Assembly (NCBI RefSeq): GCF_000697965.2 | Contig: NZ_CP015881.1 | Span: forward strand, 1,599,501 to 1,663,500 | From: Ensifer adhaerens | Lineage (GTDB): Bacteria > Pseudomonadota > Alphaproteobacteria > Rhizobiales > Rhizobiaceae | Reading direction: 5' to 3' | Length of the DNA stretch: 64,000 bases | Shown here: piece after piece, positions 43,464-51,713 of the stretch | Position numbering within the stretch: position 1 is the first letter of the stretch | How the letters are laid out: every line of letters begins with the position of its first letter | Notes under the pieces: generated by a model | Told to the model about the DNA's origin: nothing | The model's input: only the letters and a program-made list of their open reading frames with translations | The model's database searches: none | Translations under genes and position numbers: made by a program

Positions 43464-44645
43464 TTACTTCGCAACGCTGATCGTCTTGCGCAGCCCGTCG
43501 CGCGCGAAGAATTTCAGCCGATCTTCATCGAGTTCGATCCCGAGCCCTGGAGCATCCGGCACCGTCAGCTCGAAGTCGCTGTAGTCGAGCGGCGTCGCCA
43601 GAATTTCCTCGGTCAAAAGCAGCGGACCGAAGAGCTCCGTGCCCCATTGCAGCTTGGCGAAGGTGGAAAACACGTGGGCTGACGCCACTGTGCCGACACC
43701 ACCTTCCAGCATCGTGCCGCCATAGAGTTCAATGCCCGCGGCATCGGCGATGACCGCCACGCGCTGCGCATTGAACAGACCTCCGCTCTGTTCGATCTTG
43801 ACCGCGAAGACGTCGGCCCCCTTGGTCTTGGCGATCTCGAAGGCGCTCTCGGGTCCGGTGAGGGACTCGTCGGCCATCAGCGCCAGCGGGAAACGGCGGA
43901 CGAGGTGACCGAGCGCTGCGGTCGAAGCCACCGGCTGCTCGACCAGCTCACATCCGGCATCGGCGAGCGCTGCCATGCCGTAGGCGGCCTCAAATTCGCT
44001 CCAGGCCATGTTGACGTCGACGCGCACCGCGCCGCGCTCGCCGAGCGCCTTCTTGATCGCCGCCACATGGGCGATATCGTCCTTCAGCGGCCTGGCACCG
44101 ATCTTCAGCTTGAAGATCCGATGACGGCGTAGCTCGAGCATCTTCTCGGCCTCGGCGATATCCTTGGCCGTGTCACCCGACGCCAGCGTCCAGGCGACCG
44201 CCAGGCGCTTGCGCAGTGCCCCGCCGAGCAGTTCGCTGATCGGCAGACCCAGGCGCTTTCCATGGGCGTCGAGCAGCGCCGTTTCCACCGCGCTCTTGGC
44301 GAAACGGTTTTCCTTGATCGCCTTGCCGATGCGCGCCATCAGCGCCTTCACGTGGGTCGCGTCCTCACCGACCATGACAGGCGCAAAATAGGTATCGATC
44401 GCAAGCTTCATGCTTTCCGGGCTCTCGCCGCCATAGGCAAGCCCGCCGATCGTCGTACCCTCGCCAATGCCGACCGTTCCGTCGCTGCAATGGACCTTCA
44501 CCAGCATCAGCGTCTGGCCGGTCATGGTCGCGACCGACAGCTTGTGCGGCCGGATGGTCGGCAGGTCGACCAGCATGGTCTCGACCCGTTCGATCACGGG
44601 GAAGAGGGCTGCTGTCGGGGCGATGGGTGCAAGGGTCGTGTTCAT
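43464..44645 (-). CDS. catB: Muconate cycloisomerase
   Basis: A 393-residue enolase-superfamily enzyme. The KxK base motif appears as FKLKIGA (about residues 177-183) and metal ligands in VDVNMAW, LVEQPV and MADESLTG. It lactonises cis,cis-muconate. First gene of catBCA; its promoter region carries ATAC-N7-GTAT sites for the divergent LysR regulator. Confidence 0.93.
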   Translation of the reverse strand: MNTTLAPIAPTAALFPVIERVETMLVDLPTIRPHKLSVATMTGQTLMLVKVHCSDGTVGIGEGTTIGGLAYGGESPESMKLAIDTYFAPVMVGEDATHVKALMARIGKAIKENRFAKSAVETALLDAHGKRLGLPISELLGGALRKRLAVAWTLASGDTAKDIAEAEKMLELRRHRIFKLKIGARPLKDDIAHVAAIKKALGERGAVRVDVNMAWSEFEAAYGMAALADAGCELVEQPVASTAALGHLVRRFPLALMADESLTGPESAFEIAKTKGADVFAVKIEQSGGLFNAQRVAVIADAAGIELYGGTMLEGGVGTVASAHVFSTFAKLQWGTELFGPLLLTEEILATPLDYSDFELTVPDAPGLGIELDEDRLKFFARDGLRKTISVAK

Positions 44646-44688
44646 GACCTGAATGTGCGCCCACGCAGCGGGTGACGTCCAACACCAA

Positions 44689-44778
44689 ATAGGTTACCTA
44701 TGATACCTTGACGGTATAGTATGGCAAAGATTACGCGCATTCATGCGCTTGCCGCACTGCAACATACCGCAACGGTAG
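44689..44778. promoter_or_regulatory. CatM/BenM-type operator sites
   Basis: ATAC-N7-GTAT at 44703-44717 is a perfect match to the CatM/BenM consensus. A second ATAC-N7-GTAG lies at 44764-44778. A further palindrome ATAGGT-T-ACCTAT is at 44689-44701. They occupy the divergent catB/regulator gap. Confidence 0.75.
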
Positions 44779-44782
44779 GAAA

Positions 44783-45739
44783 ATGGGGGCTGTAACATTG
44801 GATCTGCGCCAGCTTCGCTACTTCGTCGCCGTCGCCCGCGAGCGCAACTTCACCCGCGCTGCCGAGCAGCTGCACATCGCCCAGCCGCCCTTGAGCCGGC
44901 AGATCCAGCTTCTTGAGGAAGAACTGGGCGTGCCGCTGATCATCCGCAAGAGCCGGCCGGTGCGGCTGACGGAAGCGGGGCGATTGTTTTACGAACAATC
45001 GCTGCAAGTGCTCGGCCGGGTGGAACAGATGGTAGAGGCGACCCGCCGCGTCGGTCTCAACCAGAACCGCGTGCTGTCGATCGGCTTCGTCGCGTCCACG
45101 CTCTATGGCGGGCTGCCGACGCTGGTGCGCAAGCTCAGGCAGAACGCGCCGGAACTCGATATCCGGCTGTTGGAGATGGTGTCGGTGCAGCAGATCGCGG
45201 CGCTGAAGGAAGGCCGGATCGATGTCGGCTTCGGGCGGCTGCATCACAACGATCCCAATGTCGCCGGCATCCTCATGCGGGAAGAGCGCCTCGCCTTGGC
45301 GATACCGCAGGGCACGCCGTTTGCCGATGACACATCTCCGCTTCCGTTGAGTGCGGTTGCCGGGCAAAAACTGATCGTCTACCCGAAGGAACCGCGCCCG
45401 AGCTATGCCGATCACGTGTTGAGCCTGCTCCACGCGCAGGATGTGCGCCCGGCCGAGGTGCATGAGGTGCGTGAGATCCAGAGTGCGCTTGGCCTCGTCG
45501 CCTCGGATGCCGGACTTTGTATCGTCCCGTCCTCTGCGCGTCAGGTCCGCTCCGATCTGCACTATCGCATGATCGAGGGCGAGCGGGCGACCTCACCCGT
45601 CATCCTCAACCATCGGGTCGGCGACAATTCCCGTTACATCGAGCTGATCAAGGCGCTGATCGTGGAAATGTATGCGGAAAACCCGCCCTGGCTCGGCCTC
45701 GAGCACAATCTGCCGTTCCGGCCGTCCTTCGTTAAATGA
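44783..45739 (+). CDS. catR: LysR-type regulator of the cat genes (CatM/BenM-like)
   Basis: A 318-residue LTTR with LRQLRYFVAVARERNFTRAA and the HTH following (IAQPPLSRQIQLLEEELG). The effector domain matches CatM/BenM style proteins (STLYGGLPTLVRKLR). It should bind muconate as co-inducer and activate catBCA. Translation may start at ATG 44783 or at TTG 44798, which would give the shorter MDLRQL N-terminus. The ben genes have no comparable site directly upstream. Confidence 0.88.
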   Translation: MGAVTLDLRQLRYFVAVARERNFTRAAEQLHIAQPPLSRQIQLLEEELGVPLIIRKSRPVRLTEAGRLFYEQSLQVLGRVEQMVEATRRVGLNQNRVLSIGFVASTLYGGLPTLVRKLRQNAPELDIRLLEMVSVQQIAALKEGRIDVGFGRLHHNDPNVAGILMREERLALAIPQGTPFADDTSPLPLSAVAGQKLIVYPKEPRPSYADHVLSLLHAQDVRPAEVHEVREIQSALGLVASDAGLCIVPSSARQVRSDLHYRMIEGERATSPVILNHRVGDNSRYIELIKALIVEMYAENPPWLGLEHNLPFRPSFVK

Positions 45740-46613
45740 CGAGTTCAGGCGTCCTCAGATCCCGTGCTTCACCCGTCGGGGAATTGGCACTTTCCGCCCA
45801 GATCTCGCAGGCCATCTCGCGAAGCAAAAGCGCCTCGGCCCAGCGATCAGTCGTATCGTTACCGTCCCTGTCGGTGATGGCATAGGGCCTTGGGCCGAGT
45901 TCGCACGTCATGACCAGCTCGGCATCGTTGGCAGCGTGGGAGCGCCAGTGCCGGAAGCCGTAGTCCCACCACTCGCGGAAGAGAGCGACCCAGGGCAGAT
46001 GGTGGGGAAAGGAAAGCTCGATCTGGATCTGCTGGCAGGAGCCGATACGGCCGTGGAAGGCGCCGGCGTTGCGCAGAATGCGTTGGATCTGGGCGTGGCT
46101 TTCGTCTTCCACCGGAAAGGCGAATTCCCGGCCAACGAGATAGTGCGAGAGGTCGGCCAAGAGCGGCAGATCGGGCCGCCGGTCGAGCAGGTCGAGCGTG
46201 AAGAGGAGGTCGTTGGTGATCCGGTGACGGTGGGTTTCGATATAGACGGGAACATCCATTTCCTCAGCAAGCCTGGCCCAGCCGTCAAGCAGCGGCAGGC
46301 AATCCTCGACCCGGCGCGGGCGAACATCGGCCTGCAGATCGATGTGGCTCACCGGAAACTCCGAGGCCAGTTCCAGCGTCAGGCGCAAATCCTCGACGCT
46401 TCGAGGAAAACAGACGCCCTCGATCTTCAAGCCCGTTCCGCGGATCACGGCATTGAGGTGCTCGACATCGCGCCGATTGGTATAATGCGCGCTGATGCCG
46501 TCGAACCCGGCCTCGACGATCATTGCGATGTTCTCTTCGAGACTGCGCTCAAAGCCGTCCGCATGCCGGCGCTCCATCGCCCAGAGCGATTGAAAGACAA
46601 GCAGCTTCTGCAT
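45732..46613 (-). CDS. Sugar phosphate isomerase/epimerase-like TIM barrel (MocC/IolE-like)
   Basis: A 293-residue xylose isomerase-like TIM barrel. Metal-binding residues are suggested by VYIETHRHRITN (Glu and His), LLADLSHYLVGRE (Asp/His) and a late Glu. The family includes IolE inosose dehydratase and MocC of rhizopine catabolism. It begins on the stop of the upstream reductase gene (TGATG), so it belongs to the moc-like operon. The start at 46613 is decided by this coupling. Exact substrate unknown. Confidence 0.75.
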   Translation of the reverse strand: MQKLLVFQSLWAMERRHADGFERSLEENIAMIVEAGFDGISAHYTNRRDVEHLNAVIRGTGLKIEGVCFPRSVEDLRLTLELASEFPVSHIDLQADVRPRRVEDCLPLLDGWARLAEEMDVPVYIETHRHRITNDLLFTLDLLDRRPDLPLLADLSHYLVGREFAFPVEDESHAQIQRILRNAGAFHGRIGSCQQIQIELSFPHHLPWVALFREWWDYGFRHWRSHAANDAELVMTCELGPRPYAITDRDGNDTTDRWAEALLLREMACEIWAESANSPTGEARDLRTPELVI

Positions 46614-47818
46614 CAGGCGGCCCTGGCACTTTTGAGCAGCGCCTTGAGGTTCACGCTGGCGTCGGCGAGCGCTCCCGGATCGGGACTGACGCCGGCAGCA
46701 ATCAGCATTTCCGAGAGCTTGATATCCTTGGCGAGACCATTGCCGAAACCGAGGCCAGCGGCGGCGACGAGACGCCCGCCATCGAGGTAGAATTCGAGTT
46801 CGCCACCATCGAGCTGGCGTGTCACGCTTTGATGGTCCGGATGGGGCAGGCCCGCCACCTGCAGGCCGAGATCGTATTGATCGGTCCAGAACCAGGGGAT
46901 GGCAGAAAAAGCCTCCTTGCCGCCGGCCATGTTGAGGGCCGCGACCTCGGCCTGGGTGCGTGCATTGCGCCAGCTTTCGAAGCGCACATACCCGCCACCC
47001 GGCTGGGCCACGGCGGCGCAATCGCCTGATGCATAGATGTTCGGATCGCTGGTGCGCAGATAGCCATCCGTCAGGATACCGTTGCCGACGGCAAGCCCCG
47101 CCGCCTCCGCGAGTGCTGTATCCGGCTGGACGCCGATGGCGGCGACGGCGATATCGGCCGGCACCGGAGTGCCGTCGGAAAGAACAACCGCATCACCGGT
47201 GATTTCGGCGATCCCCTGCCCCAGATGGAAGGTGACGCCCTCATCCTGATGCCGGGCATGAAGCTTCGCGGCAAAACGCGGCGGCACCGCGCGACCGAGC
47301 GGCTTCGGCGCCATTTCGATAACGCTAACCATGATGCCCTTGCCGCGCAGCACCGCCGCAAGCTCCATGCCGATCAGTCCACCGCCGATGATCGCAACGT
47401 GTCTGCCGGCTTCGGCACGGGCGAAGATCGCCGCCGCATTGGCGTAGGTGCGGAAATCCAGTGCGCGCTCGGCCCCTATGCAAGCGAGGCGCCTCGGACG
47501 GGCGCCGGTGGCGAGCAACAGCTTGTCATAGGTGAGCGTCCGGCCATCGCTCAAGGTGACGGAGCGGTCACCGGCATCCAGTCGGGATGCAGAAACACCT
47601 TGCCGGTAGTCGATACCGGCGGCCTCCAGCGCCTCAGCGCCGCAGATCGGCTTCATCTGTACGGCGCCATTGAGCGGCTTCGACAACGGTGGCCGCTCAT
47701 AGGGCAGATGCGGTTCCGTGCCGATGAGCGTGACGCTGCCGGCAAAGCCAGTTTCACGCAGGGCAAAGGCCGCGCGCGTGCCGGATTCCCCGGCGCCGAT
47801 TATGACGATGCGATCCAT
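46613..47818 (-). CDS. NADH:ferredoxin reductase (MocF-like)
   Basis: A 401-residue flavoprotein reductase of the rhodocoxin/putidaredoxin reductase type. FAD site IIGAGESGTRAA (about residues 5-16), NADH site IIGGGLIGMELA (about 144-155) and IYASGDCAAV are visible. It would reduce the Rieske ferredoxin encoded upstream (mocE) so that it can feed the MocD oxygenase. This three-part set matches the rhizopine mocDEF genes. Confidence 0.85.
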   Translation of the reverse strand: MDRIVIIGAGESGTRAAFALRETGFAGSVTLIGTEPHLPYERPPLSKPLNGAVQMKPICGAEALEAAGIDYRQGVSASRLDAGDRSVTLSDGRTLTYDKLLLATGARPRRLACIGAERALDFRTYANAAAIFARAEAGRHVAIIGGGLIGMELAAVLRGKGIMVSVIEMAPKPLGRAVPPRFAAKLHARHQDEGVTFHLGQGIAEITGDAVVLSDGTPVPADIAVAAIGVQPDTALAEAAGLAVGNGILTDGYLRTSDPNIYASGDCAAVAQPGGGYVRFESWRNARTQAEVAALNMAGGKEAFSAIPWFWTDQYDLGLQVAGLPHPDHQSVTRQLDGGELEFYLDGGRLVAAAGLGFGNGLAKDIKLSEMLIAAGVSPDPGALADASVNLKALLKSARAA

Positions 47819-47983
47819 GGCTTGCTCCGTAGATCATGCGTTGACGTGCGGGGCGGTCGCAAAACCGCACGCAAGATTTGTCAGCCCGTTCAAAAAGGTG
47901 GCCGGCGCAGGCAGGAGAAGTGCGCCGGCCCACAGCGCCGCGCATCCGTTCAGACGCGCAAAGGTCGCTGTAAAACTCTGAAT

Positions 47984-48034
47984 TCCTGCATGTTTCTGTG
48001 CTTCAATCGGCGACGATTAAGGAAACATGCAGGA
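47984..48034 (-). repeat. Large stem-loop between the binding-protein and reductase genes
   Basis: TCCTGCATGTTTC (47984-47996) pairs perfectly with GAAACATGCAGGA (48022-48034). The 25-base loop holds a second stem, AATCG with CGATT around GCGA. It lies six bases after the binding-protein stop. There is no T-tract; mRNA stabilisation or partial termination is likely. Confidence 0.75.
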
Positions 48035-48040
48035 GGAGGA

Positions 48041-48985
48041 TCAGTTGCGCGCCGCGTAATCGGCCATGTTTTTCGGCGTAACGAGCTCGAAGGGAACCCA
48101 GACGTTCTTTTTGACGCTTTCACCGCGCACCAGCGAGACGGCCGTGTCGACGGCGCTAGCCGATTGCCCCTTGGCGTTCTGGAATACGGTTGCGTCGAGG
48201 TCGCCGGCGGCCATGGCGGCAAGCCCGTCCTGGGTCGCGTCGATGCCAACGACGATCACGTCGTCCATCGATACACCGGCGGCCTTCAGCGCCTGGATGG
48301 CGCCGATCGCCATTTCGTCATTGTTGGCAAAGACCACGTCGATCGGCTGTCCGGCGGTGATCCAGTTGGTGGTGAGATCCATCGCATTGGTGCGCGTCCA
48401 GGCGGCCGACTGCTCGTCGGCAATCGTCGCACCCTTGCAGTCGCCGGCAGCGAGCGTTTCCTTGAACGCCGAGGTGCGGTCGCGCGAGGCCTGGTGAGCA
48501 AGGTCTCCCATCAGGATATAGACCTGCGCATCACTGGCCTTGCCCTTTTCCTTCAGCAGCGAACAGGCAGCTTCCGCACCCAATCTGCCGGAGTCCGTTT
48601 CTTTCGAGCCGACATAGGCCTGCTTTTCCGGCAGCTTGCCGAGGTAATCCGGCTCTAGATTGAGATAGACGAGCGGAATACCGGCCTTCTCAGCGGCTTC
48701 GCTGATGCCGGGGGCGGCCGAGGTATCCGTCAGCGTCATGATGATCGCGTCGACGCCGCCCGCGATGAAATTGTTCACCTGGTTGAGCTGCTTGGAGATG
48801 TCGGTCTGTGCGTCTTCGATCTGAACGGTGGCGCCGTTGACTTCGGCAGCGCGGGCATTGATGCCCTCACGCAGCAGCGTCTGGAAGTTGTTGTCAAAGC
48901 TCTGCATCGAGACGCCGATCGTCTCCGCCGAGGCAGCACTTCCCATCAAGGCGGCAAGCGCAGCCGCCAGGTACATGGATTTCAT
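48041..48985 (-). CDS. Inositol/rhizopine-type ABC transporter substrate-binding protein
   Basis: A 314-residue periplasmic binding protein, peripla_BP_4 type, with signal peptide MKSMYLAAALAALMGSAASA. ETIGVSMQSFDNNFQTLL and VDAIIMTLTDTSAA, then ANNDEMAIGAIQALKAAG, are very like inositol-binding proteins of rhizobia. It has no partner permease or ATPase in the window. Placed among moc-type genes it is the counterpart of MocB; the ligand is probably an inositol derivative (inference). Confidence 0.85.
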   Translation of the reverse strand: MKSMYLAAALAALMGSAASAETIGVSMQSFDNNFQTLLREGINARAAEVNGATVQIEDAQTDISKQLNQVNNFIAGGVDAIIMTLTDTSAAPGISEAAEKAGIPLVYLNLEPDYLGKLPEKQAYVGSKETDSGRLGAEAACSLLKEKGKASDAQVYILMGDLAHQASRDRTSAFKETLAAGDCKGATIADEQSAAWTRTNAMDLTTNWITAGQPIDVVFANNDEMAIGAIQALKAAGVSMDDVIVVGIDATQDGLAAMAAGDLDATVFQNAKGQSASAVDTAVSLVRGESVKKNVWVPFELVTPKNMADYAARN

Positions 48986-49064
48986 GATTTCCTCCCGAGG
49001 GTGCCGGATCACCCGATCGCATTCCGGAGGCCCGATGGGCCTGATCAATGCTTGCGTGGTGGCC

Positions 49065-49388
49065 TTAGCCGAGCGCCACACGAACCTCGCCGTCGACGAT
49101 TTCGGCGGGATAGGTCTTGAGATTCTCGCAGGCCGGAAGCCTGATGGCTTCACCGGTGCGATAATCGAAGGCGCCGGAATGCTTGGGACATTCCACCTCG
49201 TAGTCCATGACGAGGCCATCAGCGAGGTGAACGGCCTCGTGGGTGCAGAGCCCGGCGGTGCAATAGACGCTATCGTCGGGACCGCGGTAGACGGCGTAGG
49301 TTCGGCCGCCATGGTCGAAGCGGATCGCCCCTTCCTGTTCGATATCGTCCAGCTTGCAGGCTGGTACCCAGGTGATCACGTTGCTCAT
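49065..49388 (-). CDS. mocE: MocE-type Rieske [2Fe-2S] ferredoxin
   Basis: A 107-residue Rieske ferredoxin. Cluster ligands are Cys48, His50, Cys67 and His70 (CTHE ... CPKHSG). It transfers electrons from the reductase to the membrane oxygenase. Its start overlaps the oxygenase stop by four bases. MocE in rhizopine catabolism is this same type. Confidence 0.87.
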   Translation of the reverse strand: MSNVITWVPACKLDDIEQEGAIRFDHGGRTYAVYRGPDDSVYCTAGLCTHEAVHLADGLVMDYEVECPKHSGAFDYRTGEAIRLPACENLKTYPAEIVDGEVRVALG

Positions 49389-50419
49389 TCTGCTGCCTCC
49401 CCGATGGTGTTGCGTGCCTTGCGGGCTGCGAGTTTTTCCTTGCGTTTGCGGTAGCGCTCCTGCATCCGCGCCTCGCCCTCCTTGGAGCCGTCGTGCCAGG
49501 TGCCGAACCAGCGATCGAGCGGGATCAGGGCGTCGCCGTAATTCACCTCGAAATACTTGTGGTGCAGGTAATGCGCATAGGCGTGGCTATCGACGAGCGT
49601 CTCTTCACCGACCTCGACCTTGTCGAAGCCGACATGGCCGGGAATGGCACCGAAGCCCGCGTAGTGCAGCTGGTAAAGCATCAGGATCGGGTTGGACGGC
49701 AGGATCAGGTGATAGAAGGCGGTGGCGAAGTAGAGCAGGTGCTCGACCGGATGCATCGACAGCGACGACCAGGGCGACGGGTTCACCGAATTGTGGTGGA
49801 CCGAATGCACCCACTTGTAGAGCAGCGGCGTGTGGATGAGCCGGTGCATGCAGAAGAAATGGAACTCGTGGATAACAGGCACCACCAATGCGACGAGCGC
49901 GAGCGTCCAGGGATTGTCCGCGAAGCTCAGCCACGGCGCATAGCCATTGGCGTAGGCCCAGAGCATGGCGACTTCGACGGCGGTCCAGATCGTCACGCCT
50001 GAGAGGAACGTGCGCAGGATGTTGTCGAGATTCTGGCTTTCGAACCAGAAGGCTTTGCTCTTCTGCTCGGCCGGAAACTTGCCGTTGTACTTGAACCGGT
50101 TTTCCTGCCGTTTCAGCACATAGAGATGCAGCTCGAAAGCGCCGTAGAAGAAGAAGACGCAAACCGCGTTGACCGCATAGAGCCAGGCGATCCAGCCGAC
50201 GCTCAAGCTCTGCATCGCCTCGACCGGCGGGATCACCCAGGCCCAATAGACGACGGCCGACGCCGCGAAGATCGCATTCCAAGGAAAGAAGTAATGCGGC
50301 AGCCACTTGACGAGCGCCAGCAGTTTTGGCGGGAAGGCAAACAGCGGCGCCGTTTCGATCGGCTCGTTCGGCGCCCAGTCGCCACGCTTGTTGCGGGTTC
50401 CATATTTCAGATCGTCCAT
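49385..50419 (-). CDS. mocD: Membrane fatty-acid hydroxylase/sterol desaturase family oxygenase (MocD-like)
   Basis: A 344-residue membrane di-iron oxygenase with about four to five hydrophobic segments. The His clusters are HEFHFFCMHRLIH, VHSVHHN and HAYAHYLHHK. MocD-type proteins act with MocE and MocF to demethylate the rhizopine 3-O-methyl-scyllo-inosamine. The identity of the true substrate here is inferred from linkage with inositol-type proteins. First structural gene of the operon, with candidate operators upstream. Confidence 0.85.
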   Translation of the reverse strand: MDDLKYGTRNKRGDWAPNEPIETAPLFAFPPKLLALVKWLPHYFFPWNAIFAASAVVYWAWVIPPVEAMQSLSVGWIAWLYAVNAVCVFFFYGAFELHLYVLKRQENRFKYNGKFPAEQKSKAFWFESQNLDNILRTFLSGVTIWTAVEVAMLWAYANGYAPWLSFADNPWTLALVALVVPVIHEFHFFCMHRLIHTPLLYKWVHSVHHNSVNPSPWSSLSMHPVEHLLYFATAFYHLILPSNPILMLYQLHYAGFGAIPGHVGFDKVEVGEETLVDSHAYAHYLHHKYFEVNYGDALIPLDRWFGTWHDGSKEGEARMQERYRKRKEKLAARKARNTIGEAAE

Positions 50420-50460
50420 GGCGCTCTCCTCCCGGCGGACCGCATGCGCTCCGCCCTAAA

Positions 50461-50472
50461 TCCTTCGAAGGA
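50461..50472. promoter_or_regulatory. 12-base palindrome upstream of mocD, candidate LacI operator
   Basis: TCCTTCGAAGGA is a perfect palindrome with a central CG, the style bound by LacI-family repressors, 42 bases before the mocD start. Confidence 0.5.
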
Positions 50473-50550
50473 GGTTGCTTTCCGGGTCTGTCGGAGCGCC
50501 TCCTTCTTGATAAAAATCTAGCAGGAGGCGGTCGGAACGGCGAAAGCTTG

Positions 50551-50570
50551 TTTGATCAAATCAGATCAAA
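50551..50570. promoter_or_regulatory. Inverted repeat at the LacI gene end
   Basis: TTTGATC (50551-50557) and GATCAAA (50564-50570) with a 6-base spacer, overlapping the stop of the LacI-type gene and upstream of mocD. Could be a second operator or part of the mocD promoter. Confidence 0.4.
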
Positions 50571-51567
50571 GGCTTTCGGCTGTGATGGTAATGAAGCGAA
50601 TGGGGGCGGTGTCCGGCTCCATCTCGGAAAGCCCGATCCGCCGCAGCATCAGGTCAAGCGAGCGACGGGCCTGTGCCTCCGGCGCCTGGTCGAGCACGAC
50701 GTCCATGATGCCGTCGCTAAGCGCCTTGCGGGTGTAGTCGGTCAGCTCATGGCCGACGAAGAAGATTTCGGTGCCACGCTTATGTCGGCGAAGCACGTCG
50801 ATCAGGGCCGCATTCGCGCCGCCGGCATTATAGAGCCCGGCCATATCCGGATACATGTCGAGCGCCCATCGCAACGCTTCGGCGCCATAGTGCTCCTCGT
50901 CGCGGGTAAAACCCAGCCACTCGAACCGGCGGTCGCCCGGATGCCCCTCAAAATAGTCCGAGAAGCCACTGAGGCGGTCGCGATGGACCTGATAGATCGG
51001 GTGGCAGAGCGCGACGACGGGCCCCGCCTTGCGCGCCATGCGCGCGATGAAGAGTGCCGCCGTTCGTCCGGCCGCGTGATTGTCGATGCCGACGAATTCG
51101 CCCAAGTCGTGCGAGGCCCTTGTCACGACATGGACCACCGGCACGCCGCGCACGATCACGGCTTCGACAGCGGCGCTGATCAGCGGATGATTGGGCACGG
51201 CCAGGATCAATCCGGCGCGGCTAACCTCGGCTGAAAGGATGCGCCTGGCGATCTCCTCCGGCTTCATTTCCTCGGTAAAGCTGCGATGCACGACGACGAG
51301 CGGATCCAGCGTCTCGGCGATCCGCTGAAAGGCCTGCGACAGGCGGCGATAGAAGGTCGTCTCCGGCCGCACCATCAGCACATCGATGCGCAAAAGCCCG
51401 CGATGGGTCTCGGGAAGGGTTCGCGGATAATTCAGCGCGCGCGCCGCAACGACGACTTTTTCGACGAGGTCCGGGCGAACACCACCGCGGCCGTTCAAGA
51501 CCCGCTCGACCGTCGCGGTACCGACGCCTGCGAGCTTAGCGATGTCTCGGTAGTTCGGCTTGCTCAC
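50566..51567 (-). CDS. LacI-family repressor of the moc-like operon
   Basis: A 333-residue LacI protein. The HTH reads YRDIAKLAGVGTATVERVLNGRGGVRPDLVEKV (about residues 6-38, shown as two motifs: DIAKLAGVGTATVERVLNG and GGVRPDLVEKV). The rest is a periplasmic-binding-protein-like ligand domain, probably for a sugar or inositol. It lies 146 bases upstream of mocD on the same strand. The described rhizopine locus uses a GntR-type MocR, so this regulator type differs. Confidence 0.85.
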   Translation of the reverse strand: MSKPNYRDIAKLAGVGTATVERVLNGRGGVRPDLVEKVVVAARALNYPRTLPETHRGLLRIDVLMVRPETTFYRRLSQAFQRIAETLDPLVVVHRSFTEEMKPEEIARRILSAEVSRAGLILAVPNHPLISAAVEAVIVRGVPVVHVVTRASHDLGEFVGIDNHAAGRTAALFIARMARKAGPVVALCHPIYQVHRDRLSGFSDYFEGHPGDRRFEWLGFTRDEEHYGAEALRWALDMYPDMAGLYNAGGANAALIDVLRRHKRGTEIFFVGHELTDYTRKALSDGIMDVVLDQAPEAQARRSLDLMLRRIGLSEMEPDTAPIRFITITAESL

Positions 51568-51713
51568 GGAGACCTATCCTCGGCATCGACACATATTCAA
51601 AGCGCTTTAGCACGAGAGAGCGCTCGCTCGACAGAGCATCGGCTCAAGTTGGGCTCGCCAAGGTCGCAACGTCACCTATATGCATCGGGACATCGAACCG
51701 GATCGAGGCTTCC

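Noticed and set aside
50467..50506. GAAGGAGG and CCTCCTTC inverted repeat upstream of mocD as a terminator of the LacI transcript
   Set aside because: The loop is 24 bases, there is no T-tract, and part of it is explained by the shorter perfect palindrome at 50461-50472.
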